A DNA stretch of 64,000 nucleotides from Candidatus Kapaibacterium sp. (GCA_026390695.1 JAPLFL010000117.1:1-64000); one strand, 5' to 3'. Positions 53,225-63,166 are shown, numbered from the stretch's first letter. Translations and numbers: made by a program. Notes: generated from the letters alone by a model not told the origin.

Positions 53225-56200
53225 TTAGAGTACTGCTTCCAGATGCATCTCGCTGTCCATAATCACTATTCTTGCTTTGCTACCATCTGCCGGACCTACC
53301 ACGCCGGCAGCTTCCAATTCATCGACTATTCTGCCTGCTCTGGCATATCCAACTTTTAATTTTCTTTGAATCATCGATACCGAAGCCATTTGCATACGAA
53401 TAACCATACGAGCAGCCTCCTCGAATAATGGGTCACGGTCGCCCCAATCGGAACCGTCAGAGATATTCGCACCCTTTTTATCCGATAATGTGGGCAGAAG
53501 ATAGGGCTGAGAGTATCCGTCCTGATCACCGATAAAATCACATATTGCTTCAACCTCTTCTGTACTAATAAAAGCATTTTGAATACGAATTGGTTTAGGT
53601 GTGCCATTTGGCAAAAATAGCATATCTCCGTTGCCAAGTAATTGCTCTGCACCCATAACGTCCAATATAGTTCTTGAATCAATTTTTGAAGCCACAAGAT
53701 AAGCTATTCTTGCAGGGAAATTAGCTTTGATAATACCCGTAATAACATCGACTGACGGGCGCTGGGTGGCGATAATCAAATGAATTCCAACTGCACGCGC
53801 CATTTGGGCTAACCGAGTGATAGGCTCTTCAATTTCTTTCCCGGCAGTCAGCATCAGATCGGCAAGTTCATCGATGATAACAACAATAAATGGCATTGGA
53901 CGATGTAGTAATTCAGTATCAGCTTCAAATTTTCCTTCTTTAACTTTAATATTATATTCATTAATATTTCTCTGACCGACTTTTGCGAGAATATCGTAAC
54001 GCATTTCCATTTCCAAAACAGTGGCTTTAAGTATAACCACAGCATCTTTTGGATTAGTAATGATAATATCTTCGAGATCAGGAGATGCAGCCATAAAGTG
54101 ATTCTGAAGTCTGGAATACTGCTGCAATTCGACTTTTTTAGGATCTATGATTACAAATTTCAGATTTTTCGGGTGCATTCTGAAAATTAATGATGTTATA
54201 ACAGTATTTATACCAACACTTTTTCCTGAGCCTGTAGAGCCAGCTACGAGCAAGTGAGGCATCTTTGTAAGATCGGTAATAAATACTTCTCCAGAAATAG
54301 TTTTGCCAAAACCTAAAGGAAGTTTATTGGTTGTTGTCATAAATTTTGTGGACGATGCAATATCTGTAAACGTTACCATTGAAGGATTGGAATTAGGAAT
54401 TTCAATACCAACAGTTCCTTTACCGGGAATAGGTGCAATAATTCGGATACCTTTTGCTTTCAGAGCCATTGCAAGATCATCGGCAAGACTTTCTATTCTG
54501 CTAATTTTAATTCCCGCTGCAGGAGTAAATTCATACTGTGTCACAACCGGACCGGGAGTTACATTCAAATTTTCAATCGATATTTTGAAAGTTTCCAGTT
54601 TTTCTTGCAATATTCGTGCATTCATCTGTAGTTCTTCATCATTGATAACGTTTTCTACCGATGGCTCTGACAGCAAGTCTATCTGCGGATACTGATAATT
54701 TATTTCTTCATCATATAGTGCCACACTCAGTGGGGACTCAGGTCTGTTTGTTCTTACAATTAGAATTGGTTTTGGCTCTGGCAGCAATGGAGCAGGTGTA
54801 ACAACTTCAGGCTCGTCATCTAATGTATGGACTGGTGCTGTTTTTATTATTTTCAAATGATCCAAAAGAATGACATTCGGATCATTCTGGAATTTCAATT
54901 CTTTGCGTGCGTCAATTTCAGGCAGATTTAAAGCAGAATTTTTGATCTCATCTAATATTTTTGTTTGTGGTATATTATTGATTTTAGGTCCTGTGATGAA
55001 CTTAGAGTTCTCAGATTCTACTTTAAGCAAAACATCATTGATAGGCTTTACTGGTGCGGATGAATGCAAACTTATATCACCAGTTTTTTCAATTTTTTTA
55101 AATGGCTCAACAAACGTATGTTTTGTTAAAACATAGTCGTTAGAATTCAGATTGTCTGCCGGTTCTGATGGAATTTCAGGAATAATATTACCTTCAGACT
55201 TGTCATTATTTAAATTAATTGGAGTTTGAACTTTTTGTTCAGCTACTTTATCTTTAAGTAGAATTGGTTTCTCAGAAAAGATGCCATCACGGCTATTTGA
55301 TGGAATTGGCGCAGGTTTTGTATCTTTAGTATCAGTGCGGTAATTGCCATAAGGGCTAATTATAGATGAGCTTGAATCAAAATATGTCTCAGGATTAAAT
55401 TCTTTAGCTTCTTCTTTTTTGAAAATTACCTTAGCATTAAAATTTGTAGTTCTATTAGAGATAAATCTTGATGGCAGGGGCTCATCATTATTTGAATAAT
55501 AATTTTGATTTGTTGAAGTTTCGGAAAGTGAAGAACTTCTATCAGATTCATTAGACTGAATCTTAGGCCTCTCAGTTATATCAGGAGCTGGTATAAGGTC
55601 GGCTTGTGCCTCTTGGATGAATTGTTTTGATTCTATTTCAGTAGCAATAGGGGTTTCACTTTTAACAGATTCAACAGTCTCAATCTTTGCATTAGTAGTC
55701 GTTATATCAGATTTTGGTTTAATTTCATTTATTACAGATTCAGCATTTTCCTTTAATTTCACACTCTCCTTTTTATAAAACAATTTAACTTTGTTTATCA
55801 TTTTTTCAATAAATTCTCTGGTTTTATTGAAATTAATATTAAAGAAAAACCATGTTGAAGCAAGCATGGCTGCTGTGATTAAAATAAAACTAAAAAATTT
55901 CCCTATCAATCCGCTTATAGAAACAGCAAGGAATTGTCCGATAATTCCGCTCCATTCCTTAGACATGTCAGGCATCCAGATTATCCGTATTAGGGCTGCT
56001 AAAGCAGCAAATGATATTGAACCTAAAAAATAAAAGACTGTTCGTTTAATCAACTTTTCGCTGATAGATTTATTTTTAAAAATAAAAATTGCCCAAATAC
56101 ACAAAATAATCGGTACAAAGATCATTGAGAATCCCAATGTCTTAACAAAAATAAAATGAGAAGCAACAGCTCCTATGATACCCAACAAGTTGCTGGTAGT

Positions 56201-56464
56201 GTCAATTTTCAACTGTGCGCTGCTGTTACCGGTATAAATTCCGAAAATGTCTCCTAAACTGACATCAGTATTAGCTTCATCTGCCGAAGTAAAAGTAATA
56301 AGAGCAATTAGAAGTAAAATACTAAAGGAAAATAAAAGCATTGCAATTATTTTCTTTTGAAAAGTATATTTTTTGTTAGATTTATTATCTGCTGACGAAA
56401 GATTATTTTTTTCATCAAAAGCATTCTTAGAAGCTTCAGAAGTTTCGAGCATTTTTCCCCCCAA
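53225..56464 (-). CDS. ftsK: DNA translocase FtsK
   Basis: 1079 residues. The N-terminus has four membrane segments (IIAMLLFSFSILLLIALITF; FIFVKTLGFSMIFVPIILCI; the region around residue 140-165; SGLIGKFFSFILITAAMLAS). A long polar linker (~230-580) precedes the motor domain with TGPVVTQYEFTPAAGIK, Walker A AGSTGSGKSVGINT, IDELADLMLTAG and IATQRPSVDVITG. The C-terminal gamma domain (SVSMIQRKLKVGYARAGRIV) reads oriented DNA motifs. It pumps DNA at the division septum. Met5 (ATG at 56452, with GGGGG upstream) may be the true start. Confidence 0.95.
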   Translation of the reverse strand: MGGKMLETSEASKNAFDEKNNLSSADNKSNKKYTFQKKIIAMLLFSFSILLLIALITFTSADEANTDVSLGDIFGIYTGNSSAQLKIDTTSNLLGIIGAVASHFIFVKTLGFSMIFVPIILCIWAIFIFKNKSISEKLIKRTVFYFLGSISFAALAALIRIIWMPDMSKEWSGIIGQFLAVSISGLIGKFFSFILITAAMLASTWFFFNINFNKTREFIEKMINKVKLFYKKESVKLKENAESVINEIKPKSDITTTNAKIETVESVKSETPIATEIESKQFIQEAQADLIPAPDITERPKIQSNESDRSSSLSETSTNQNYYSNNDEPLPSRFISNRTTNFNAKVIFKKEEAKEFNPETYFDSSSSIISPYGNYRTDTKDTKPAPIPSNSRDGIFSEKPILLKDKVAEQKVQTPINLNNDKSEGNIIPEIPSEPADNLNSNDYVLTKHTFVEPFKKIEKTGDISLHSSAPVKPINDVLLKVESENSKFITGPKINNIPQTKILDEIKNSALNLPEIDARKELKFQNDPNVILLDHLKIIKTAPVHTLDDEPEVVTPAPLLPEPKPILIVRTNRPESPLSVALYDEEINYQYPQIDLLSEPSVENVINDEELQMNARILQEKLETFKISIENLNVTPGPVVTQYEFTPAAGIKISRIESLADDLAMALKAKGIRIIAPIPGKGTVGIEIPNSNPSMVTFTDIASSTKFMTTTNKLPLGFGKTISGEVFITDLTKMPHLLVAGSTGSGKSVGINTVITSLIFRMHPKNLKFVIIDPKKVELQQYSRLQNHFMAASPDLEDIIITNPKDAVVILKATVLEMEMRYDILAKVGQRNINEYNIKVKEGKFEADTELLHRPMPFIVVIIDELADLMLTAGKEIEEPITRLAQMARAVGIHLIIATQRPSVDVITGIIKANFPARIAYLVASKIDSRTILDVMGAEQLLGNGDMLFLPNGTPKPIRIQNAFISTEEVEAICDFIGDQDGYSQPYLLPTLSDKKGANISDGSDWGDRDPLFEEAARMVIRMQMASVSMIQRKLKVGYARAGRIVDELEAAGVVGPADGSKARIVIMDSEMHLEAVL

Positions 56465-56472
56465 AAAAATGT

Positions 56473-57225
56473 TTAATCTGCTAATTTTATCGAAGTACCA
56501 TTAACAAGAGGTACGACCGGAAAACAATTATAAGTAAAAGCAGTGTCAATATCGCTTTCAAAGCCAAGTTCTAAAAGTCGGACTGCATGTTGTCTGGTTT
56601 TGAGAAAATCTCTAAAATCAGCAAAATGTAAATTATATAAATTTCTTGCAGCATCTGCAGAATCCGTTAACATGCTCTCTGGCAGCACAGTTTTAAGATA
56701 TTTTATAACCGCGCCTCCGCAAATGGTATCTTCATAAGAAAAACGACCATTTGTTCCGGCACATAAAATAATGAAATTAGGAATTTTATCGATTGTTGAG
56801 TTTTCAATAAAATTCATTTTCAAATAATCAAAAACAGCATCAATATTAACAAAGCCACACACAATGCGCTTCAAAGCATTTCGGGCTTTATTAAAGGTTT
56901 TAGTGCCGTTTGAAGTAGATATAATCACTGTTTTGCCTGCAACTGCAGCATGACTATACTCAGATGGAGAATTGCCTGCATCGAAACCGCTTGGTTTAAT
57001 ACAATTCCGTTCACCACCCAAAAAACGTGATTCACGGCTTAAACTACTATAAATCTGAACTGCTTTCTCATGGGTTTCACTTCCAATTACTTCTTTTGCG
57101 CCATTGTATAAAGCTGCACAAATGGTTGTCGATGAGCGCAACACGTCAATAAAAATCAAAACTGAATTATTAAATTGTCCTTCTATTTCCGGAAAATAAT
57201 TTGTAAAAAATAAGTCGATCATCAT
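56473..57225 (-). CDS. comB: 2-phosphosulfolactate phosphatase ComB family
   Basis: 250 residues. The family blocks are NSVLIFIDVLRSSTTICAAL, LGGERNCIKPSGFDAGNSP, VIISTSNGTKTF, ILCAGTNGRFSYEDTICGGA and an ending with NCFPVVPLVNG. In methanogens ComB hydrolyses 2-phosphosulfolactate for coenzyme M; its role in bacteria is generally unsettled, and no other coenzyme M gene is seen here. It is the first gene before ftsK (8 bp). Confidence 0.9.
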   Translation of the reverse strand: MMIDLFFTNYFPEIEGQFNNSVLIFIDVLRSSTTICAALYNGAKEVIGSETHEKAVQIYSSLSRESRFLGGERNCIKPSGFDAGNSPSEYSHAAVAGKTVIISTSNGTKTFNKARNALKRIVCGFVNIDAVFDYLKMNFIENSTIDKIPNFIILCAGTNGRFSYEDTICGGAVIKYLKTVLPESMLTDSADAARNLYNLHFADFRDFLKTRQHAVRLLELGFESDIDTAFTYNCFPVVPLVNGTSIKLAD

Positions 57226-57401
57226 TTGTCCTAAATATCCATCAATTAGATAAAATTATTGTTAATATAAACTGTCAAATATATGTAAAATTTTTGTATT
57301 GAAGACTGTAAAGAAGAAATATTTGTTTAAATTCAAGGTTTTAAACTTGTAATTAACAGAACAAACAAATTAAATTGGGATCTAAATAAGCATAAATTAT
57401 C

Positions 57402-58196
57402 ATGGAAAAAACAAATAAATTTAAAATAATAGCCGGCCCCTGTTTGGTTGAATCATATACTATGCTTGAACAAACCGCTGAAACATTGCTTCAGGCTTGT
57501 GATGGTTTAGATGTTGAATTGATTTTCAAATCTTCTTATAGAAAGGCAAACAGAACAAGTAACGATACTTTTACGGGTATTGGAGATGAAAAAGCATTAG
57601 ATCAATTATCAATGATAAAAAGAAAATTTGGTCTGACACTACTTACCGACTTTCATTCGGCAGATGAAGCTGCAATAGCGGCGGATATAGTTGATGTTTT
57701 ACAAATACCGGCATTCCTTAGTCGCCAGACAGATATTATCAAAGCCGCTGAAGCCACTGGTAAGATAATTAATATTAAAAAAGGTCAGTTTATGGCTCCT
57801 GAAGATGCTATTAAAGCAGCTAATAAAATATCATATACTGATAAAAATAAAGTATGGCTTACAGAGCGAGGAGTGAGCTTCGGGTACCATGATTTGGTTG
57901 TAGATTTTCGTTCTTTTGCAATTATGAAAAATTCAGGTTTTCCTGTGATATATGATGCCACACATTCAGTCCAAAAGCCATCTCTCGGTGAACAATCCGG
58001 CGGATCACCAGAATATATCTCAATGTTGGCTCGTGCAGCTTGTACAACAGGAATTGACGGTATATTTTTTGAAACACATCCCAATCCTTCTCAAGCTAAA
58101 AGTGATTCGGCAACACAGCTTCCACTCTCAATGGCAGCGGATTTTATCAGAAAGATTATTTGTATTAATGATTTTATTAAGAATTTGGATAATTAA
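57402..58196 (+). CDS. kdsA: 3-deoxy-8-phosphooctulonate synthase (Kdo-8-P synthase)
   Basis: 264 residues. Signatures: IIAGPCLVESYTM, FKSSYRKANRTSNDTF, LLTDFHSADEA, FPVIYDATHSVQKPS and GGSPEYISMLARAACTTGIDG with FFETHPNPSQAKSDSATQLP. It condenses phosphoenolpyruvate and arabinose 5-phosphate to make Kdo for lipopolysaccharide. It begins the kdsA-lptC-tpiA-pgsA/pgpA run; lptC follows by 5 bp. Confidence 0.96.
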   Translation: MEKTNKFKIIAGPCLVESYTMLEQTAETLLQACDGLDVELIFKSSYRKANRTSNDTFTGIGDEKALDQLSMIKRKFGLTLLTDFHSADEAAIAADIVDVLQIPAFLSRQTDIIKAAEATGKIINIKKGQFMAPEDAIKAANKISYTDKNKVWLTERGVSFGYHDLVVDFRSFAIMKNSGFPVIYDATHSVQKPSLGEQSGGSPEYISMLARAACTTGIDGIFFETHPNPSQAKSDSATQLPLSMAADFIRKIICINDFIKNLDN

Positions 58197-58201
58197 ATAA
58201 A

Positions 58202-58750
58202 ATGAAGTTTTTAAGATTAATTATATTATATATTTTTATTTTTATTGTAATTTTATTGAATGGATGCGGCGATACAAAAGAAACTGAGAAATTAAAAAAT
58301 TCTGATAATTACGATTTATCAGCCGATCAGATAAGCTGGGATGTAAAAGTATTCTTTTATGATTCGTCCTTTACAAAAGCAATTTTGAAAGCAGATAAGG
58401 CACGGATCTTCGCAAACAGAGCTGAAACCTGGTTGAATGGAAATGTTAAGGTAAATTTCTTTTCTAAAGATTCTTCTGCAAAATCATCCGTATTAACGTC
58501 GGATAGTGCGCGTGTTGATGATAGAACTAAAGATATGAGAGCCATGGGCAATGTTGTTGTAATTTCGGAAAAAAATCACACTCGACTTGAAACATCAGTG
58601 CTATACTGGGATAATAAAAATCAAAAGCTATATTCTACAGAATTTGTAAAAATCACAGCTCCAAAAGAAAAAATCCAGGGATATGGCTTTGAATCTGATC
58701 AGAACTTAAATAATTATAGAATTTTTAAAGTAAGTGGAGAGCAAAAATGA
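58202..58750 (+). CDS. lptC: LptC, LPS export periplasmic protein
   Basis: 182 residues. The N-terminus is a lipoprotein-type signal (FIVILLNGCGDTK), unlike the transmembrane anchor of E. coli LptC but usual in this phylum. The mature LptC-like beta-jellyroll repeats read AILKADKARIFANRAETWLNG, SVLTSDSARVDDRTKDM and NHTRLETSVLYWDNKNQKLY. It passes LPS from LptBFG to LptA. It overlaps tpiA by 4 bp. Confidence 0.85.
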   Translation: MKFLRLIILYIFIFIVILLNGCGDTKETEKLKNSDNYDLSADQISWDVKVFFYDSSFTKAILKADKARIFANRAETWLNGNVKVNFFSKDSSAKSSVLTSDSARVDDRTKDMRAMGNVVVISEKNHTRLETSVLYWDNKNQKLYSTEFVKITAPKEKIQGYGFESDQNLNNYRIFKVSGEQK

Positions 58751-59520
58751 AAAAAATGCTGATAGCAGGTAACTGGAAAATGAATTGCAACTCATTCGAG
58801 GCTACTGTACTTGTTGAATATATCTGGGGTGGATTGCTTGAAAAAATATTGAAATCCGAAATATTAGTATGTCCTCCCTTTACAAGCCTTGAGACTGTGG
58901 TTAAAGTATTAGAAAAAGCACCTGTACACGTTGGGGCACAAAATTGTCATTATGAACCAAAAGGCGCATTCACAGGCGAAATATCTATTCAAATGCTTTC
59001 GCATATTGGCGTAGAATATGTCATAATCGGTCATTCAGAGCGGCGATCCATCTTTGGAGAAGATGACGAATTAATAAATAATAAGTTAAAAGCTATTATA
59101 AATGCAGATCTGAAGCCAATTCTCTGTATCGGCGAAACTTTAAATGAAAGAAATGAAGGTAAAACTTTTGATATTTTGAAATTCCAATTAGAAAAATGTC
59201 TTGAGAGCGTGACTGAATCAGATATTTATAAGATTACCATTGCTTATGAACCGGTATGGGCAATAGGAACCGGAATCTCTGCTACCAGAGAGCAAATTGT
59301 TGAAGCGCACGACTGGCTGCGTACATATCTCATATCAAAGTATGGCAGCGTTGCAAATGATGTTATTATTTTATATGGCGGAAGCTTGAATGCTAAAAAT
59401 GCTGAATCCGTTTTATCGGTAAAAAACGTGAATGGTGGCCTCATTGGAGGTGCATCACTTAACCCTGAAGAGTTCCTAATTATTATAAACGTTGCAGAAA
59501 ACATTCTTTCAAATTCATGA
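58747..59520 (+). CDS. tpiA: triose-phosphate isomerase
   Basis: 257 residues. Active-site blocks: AGNWKMNC (Lys), IIGHSERRSIFG (His), IAYEPVWAIGTG (Glu) and LYGGSLNAKN with LIGGASL (phosphate loop). It interconverts dihydroxyacetone phosphate and glyceraldehyde 3-phosphate. The start overlaps the lptC stop, and the stop overlaps the next start, both as ATGA. Confidence 0.97.
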   Translation: MKKMLIAGNWKMNCNSFEATVLVEYIWGGLLEKILKSEILVCPPFTSLETVVKVLEKAPVHVGAQNCHYEPKGAFTGEISIQMLSHIGVEYVIIGHSERRSIFGEDDELINNKLKAIINADLKPILCIGETLNERNEGKTFDILKFQLEKCLESVTESDIYKITIAYEPVWAIGTGISATREQIVEAHDWLRTYLISKYGSVANDVIILYGGSLNAKNAESVLSVKNVNGGLIGGASLNPEEFLIIINVAENILSNS

Positions 59521-60590
59521 ACTATATAAACCGACCGAATATCGTTACCTTTTCAAGAGTTGTTATTTCACCATTTTTTTTCTTTCTATTCGTATCTAAT
59601 GAGCCTGTCTCACAGATGATTGCGGCAGTACTGTTCTGCTTCGGCGCTGTAACGGATTACATTGACGGATGGGTTGCAAGAAAATATAATGAAGAGACTG
59701 AAGCTGGTAAATTTTTTGATCCATTAGCAGATAAGTTTTTAACAACTGCGGCATTTCTTGCTTTTGTTAAAATGGACATTATACCGCTCTGGATGGTGAT
59801 GTTCATACTAATAAGAGATTTTGGGACAACACTTCTGCGCCTCTACGCGGACTCAACCGATCATCCGATTGTTACTTCCTATTCAGCAAAAGTTAAAACC
59901 TTCCTTCAAATGGCTTTCATAGTCATTATTCTGATATTGGTATTTTTTAAAAATATTTTTTCAGCATCTAATCTATCAAGTATTTTCGCAAATTTGATCC
60001 ATTCAAATATAATTTATTATTCAATGCTTTTACTTACTCTGATTACTATTTGGACGGCGATTGACTATTTAATTACAAATAAGAGTTTATTTCATCAAAT
60101 CCGCACTCAGGGCTACTATGATATATTATGTTTAAGTATATCCACAGTTTTTGGAGTCGGATATGTACCAAAAGCAAATGGGACATTTGGCACTATGGCA
60201 GCACTTATAATTTTACTATTCCCTTATTCAGTAAGATTGGAGGCTATTTGGATGATGTTTTTATTTACTCTGATAATATCTTTTCCTGCAATAAAAAGAG
60301 TGGAGGCCATTTATGGGGATGACTCTTCGATAATTGTTGTTGATGAATTGTTAGGAATGTGGCTGGTACTGGCTTCACCTTATGTCCCTCATACAATTAT
60401 GACAGTAATAATCGGCTTTACATTATTCAGAATATTTGATATTTTTAAGCCTTTTCCGATAAGTTGGTTTAATGGCAGAAAAGGGTCATTTTATGTAATT
60501 TTTGATGATATTTTATCTGCAATTTTTGCTTCAATTTGTTTACATATAATTTATGCAGGATTTCGTGTTTTGAACATCTTTATGATTTAA
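59517..60590 (+). CDS. fusion of PgsA-like synthase and PgpA-like phosphatase
   Basis: 357 residues. Residues 1-190 are a CDP-alcohol phosphatidyltransferase with DGWVARKYNEETEAG then KFFDPLADK, the full D-G-x2-A-R-x8-G-x3-D-x3-D motif, and four or more membrane helices. Residues about 205-357 are phosphatidylglycerophosphatase A: GVGYVPKANGTFGTMAAL, IIVVDELLGMWL and RIFDIFKPFPISWFNGRKGS with FDDILSA. The first makes phosphatidylglycerophosphate from CDP-diacylglycerol and the second removes the phosphate, so one protein may do two successive steps. These are separate proteins in most bacteria. The frame is continuous. Confidence 0.88.
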   Translation: MNYINRPNIVTFSRVVISPFFFFLFVSNEPVSQMIAAVLFCFGAVTDYIDGWVARKYNEETEAGKFFDPLADKFLTTAAFLAFVKMDIIPLWMVMFILIRDFGTTLLRLYADSTDHPIVTSYSAKVKTFLQMAFIVIILILVFFKNIFSASNLSSIFANLIHSNIIYYSMLLLTLITIWTAIDYLITNKSLFHQIRTQGYYDILCLSISTVFGVGYVPKANGTFGTMAALIILLFPYSVRLEAIWMMFLFTLIISFPAIKRVEAIYGDDSSIIVVDELLGMWLVLASPYVPHTIMTVIIGFTLFRIFDIFKPFPISWFNGRKGSFYVIFDDILSAIFASICLHIIYAGFRVLNIFMI

Positions 60591-60807
60591 ATTCGGCAGG
60601 CAATTTTTATCATAAATTTGAAAATAATGGAAAAATATGGTCTGAAAATGAGTTTAGATATATGATTTGGGCTAAATACTATAAAAAATCTTATAAATTC
60701 AATAAAAAAAATGAAAAAAATGAAAAAAACACTTGCAAAGCTCGTACAAATCTCATATTTTGTATTCGTACTTTGTTTTAATTTGTTTATTTATTTAAGG
60801 GGCTGAT

Positions 60808-61146
60808 ATGAGTTTAAACAAAACACAATTGATAAGCGCTATTGCCGGAAATACCGGTATGACAAAGGTTGATTCAGAAAAAGCATTAAAAAGCGCAATC
60901 AGCGCTATTACTGCAGAATTAGCCGCAATGGGCAATGTAACCTTAATTGGTTTCGGAACATTTTCAGTTTACGAGAGAGCCGCAAGAATCGGTAAAGACC
61001 CTCGTACTGGTGCAACTATTAAAATTCCTGCAAAAAAAGTTGCAAAATTCAAACCAGGAAAAGCATTGGCTGAATTAGTTGCAGTCAAGAAAAAAGAAAA
61101 AGGCAAGAAAGATACAAAAGCTGCTGCCAAAGGAAAGAAAAAGTAA
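60808..61146 (+). CDS. HU-family DNA-binding protein with Lys-rich tail
   Basis: 112 residues. Residues 1-90 are the HU fold (NKTQLISAIAGNTGMTKVDS, GFGTFSVYERAARIGKDPRTGATIKIPA, VAKFKPGKALAE). About 20 extra residues at the C-terminus are Lys/Ala-rich (KKKEKGKKDTKAAAKGKKK). The short tail is histone H1-like and should raise DNA affinity. AAGGGG lies 7 bp upstream of the start. The 217-bp region before it shows nothing else clear. Confidence 0.92.
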   Translation: MSLNKTQLISAIAGNTGMTKVDSEKALKSAISAITAELAAMGNVTLIGFGTFSVYERAARIGKDPRTGATIKIPAKKVAKFKPGKALAELVAVKKKEKGKKDTKAAAKGKKK

Positions 61147-61163
61147 ATTTTTCGATTTCGGAA

Positions 61164-61192
61164 AAAGCCGTTCAATTGAACGGCTTTTTTTT
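61164..61192 (+). terminator. intrinsic terminator after the HU gene
   Basis: AAAGCCGTTC and GAACGGCTTT form a 10-bp stem around AATT, followed by a T run. It begins 18 bp after the stop codon. Confidence 0.9.
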
Positions 61193-61233
61193 GCTATTTT
61201 TGAAATATATTATTAAGTTATAAAATAAATTTT

Positions 61234-62196
61234 ATGGATAAAGTTACATTAAGCAAACCATATTTATTAGATTCAAGTGATTTAACAAAAGAGGATCTGT
61301 ATAAAATATTTCATCGTGCAGATTTTTTTATGCAAAATTTCAAAGTAGGCAATAAATTTGACGATTTGAAGGGATTTATTGTTGCTCTTGCTTTTTTTGA
61401 GGATTCAACACGTACAAAATTATCCTTTGAACTTGCCGCCAAGAGCCTTTCTGCTGAAATATTCAGTTTTCAGGCTAAAAGTAGTAGCCTGTCTAAAGGT
61501 GAGTCAATTCTTGATACTTTTAAGACAATAGAAGCTATGGGAGTGAATATTTATGTCGTTCGGCACGGTAGCTCTGGGATTCCACTGTTTTTGCAAAACA
61601 ATACCGACGGTTCGGTTATAAATGCTGGCGATGGTAAACATGAACATCCCACGCAAGGGCTGCTGGACGCGTTTACAATCATCAGAAAGTTAGGCAGGAT
61701 CGAAGGAATGAAGATTTGTATTGTCGGTGATATCCTGCATAGCCGGGTAGCACGATCCAATATTCAAATTCTTAATACTTTGGGAGCTGAAGTTGCTTTA
61801 TGTGCACCCGGAACCCTGCTGCCATTCTATCCCAAGGAGTGGAATGTCAAAATTATTGACAATTTAGATGATGCCATTGAATGGGCAGAAGTCGTAATGG
61901 CTTTACGTTTACAAAGAGAGAGAATGGAATCAGGTCTTTTGCCGACAATGCGTGAATTTTCGAATTATTATGGTATTAACATTGAGCATTTCCGCCGTAA
62001 ACCCGATCTGGTGCTAATGCACCCCGGTCCTGTCAATTATGGGCTTGAACTTGATTATCTTGTGAACGAATATTCGAATGTTATGATCCAGACACAGGTT
62101 ACGCATGGTGTTTTCGTTAGAATGGCATTACTTTCTTTGATTGGCAAAACAATGAATAAAGAAAAAAATGCTTTCGCTAATTTATTTGATATGTAA
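61234..62196 (+). CDS. pyrB: aspartate carbamoyltransferase catalytic chain
   Basis: 320 residues. Carbamoyl-phosphate loop FFEDSTRTKLSFELAA, ESILDT, EHPTQGLLDAFTII, VGDILHSRVARSN and LMHPGPVNYGLELD are the class signatures. It commits aspartate and carbamoyl phosphate to pyrimidine synthesis. No regulatory pyrI is adjacent. The TATTTTTG at 61195-61202 just upstream matches the -7 box. Confidence 0.96.
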   Translation: MDKVTLSKPYLLDSSDLTKEDLYKIFHRADFFMQNFKVGNKFDDLKGFIVALAFFEDSTRTKLSFELAAKSLSAEIFSFQAKSSSLSKGESILDTFKTIEAMGVNIYVVRHGSSGIPLFLQNNTDGSVINAGDGKHEHPTQGLLDAFTIIRKLGRIEGMKICIVGDILHSRVARSNIQILNTLGAEVALCAPGTLLPFYPKEWNVKIIDNLDDAIEWAEVVMALRLQRERMESGLLPTMREFSNYYGINIEHFRRKPDLVLMHPGPVNYGLELDYLVNEYSNVMIQTQVTHGVFVRMALLSLIGKTMNKEKNAFANLFDM

Positions 62197-62290
62197 CAAA
62201 AGTATGACTGAAAGCCGTTCAGTAAAAATATTGCTTCATTAAAAATACAGTTGAAATTGAATATTAATAAAATATTAAATCGGAAAAAAC

Positions 62291-63166
62291 TTGGGCGATA
62301 AGGTCTGGACTATAATTGAACTAATTCGCTGGGGTAGTGATTATTTTAAAACTCACAATATCGAGTCTCCAAGATTAACTATAGAGCTGCTTCTGGGGCA
62401 TGTGTTGGGATATAAGAGAATTGATCTTTATGCTTCTTTTGATCAACCCATGAAGGACAGTGAATTAAAAAAACTCAGAGAATACGTTCTACGGCGGAAG
62501 AACAATGAACCATTGCAATATATTATTGGTTCGACTCCATTCCTTAATTTTGAACTAATCTGCGATAAACGCGCTCTGATACCTCGTCCTGAGACAGAAC
62601 AATTAGCTGAAATTATTCAGAAGAAATTAAATACAAAAAAAGTTCAAACAAATATTCTTGATATTGGAACAGGAAGCGGATGTCTGGCTATAGCAGCTGC
62701 TTTGGGAAATAATTACTGTAAAGTACATGCGATTGATATTAGTAATGATTCTTTGAGTTTGGCTCAAGAAAATGCCACAAAAAATTTATGCATAAATATT
62801 GTTTTTGAAAACGTTGATATTCTGAAACAAATTCCTGCTCTATATCCCTACGATTTAATAATTTCAAATCCTCCTTATATTTCCGAATCTGATTATAAAG
62901 AATTGCAGCCAGAGCTGTGTCTTCATGAACCGAGAATATCGTTGTCTGATGAATCAGACGGCTTGCGTTTTTACAGACATTTCGCTGAAGTTTTTAAAAA
63001 AATTCTAAAACCCGAGGGTGAGTTTTTCTTAGAAATTGGCTATGGTCATTCCATATTTGTAAAGATGATTTTTGAAGAAAAAAAATATCATATTGATTTG
63101 ATTAAAGATTATTCCGGAATTGATAGATTTGTCCATGGGAGCATCAAAAGAGAGATTTCGTTTTAA
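62291..63166 (+). CDS. prmC: release factor glutamine methyltransferase PrmC
   Basis: 291 residues from a TTG start. N-terminal helical domain (SPRLTIELLLGHVLGYKRID) and a Rossmann methyltransferase domain with ILDIGTGSGCLAIAAAL and the catalytic motif ISNPPYISESD. LIPRPETEQLAE is also typical. It methylates the Gln of the GGQ motif in release factors RF1 and RF2. prfA is not adjacent. Confidence 0.93.
   Translation: MGDKVWTIIELIRWGSDYFKTHNIESPRLTIELLLGHVLGYKRIDLYASFDQPMKDSELKKLREYVLRRKNNEPLQYIIGSTPFLNFELICDKRALIPRPETEQLAEIIQKKLNTKKVQTNILDIGTGSGCLAIAAALGNNYCKVHAIDISNDSLSLAQENATKNLCINIVFENVDILKQIPALYPYDLIISNPPYISESDYKELQPELCLHEPRISLSDESDGLRFYRHFAEVFKKILKPEGEFFLEIGYGHSIFVKMIFEEKKYHIDLIKDYSGIDRFVHGSIKREISF

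Noticed and set aside
60536-60781. 81-residue frame overlapping the pgsA/pgpA end
   Set aside because: It is a shadow frame of the fusion gene continuing into A-rich DNA; no start context or similarity.
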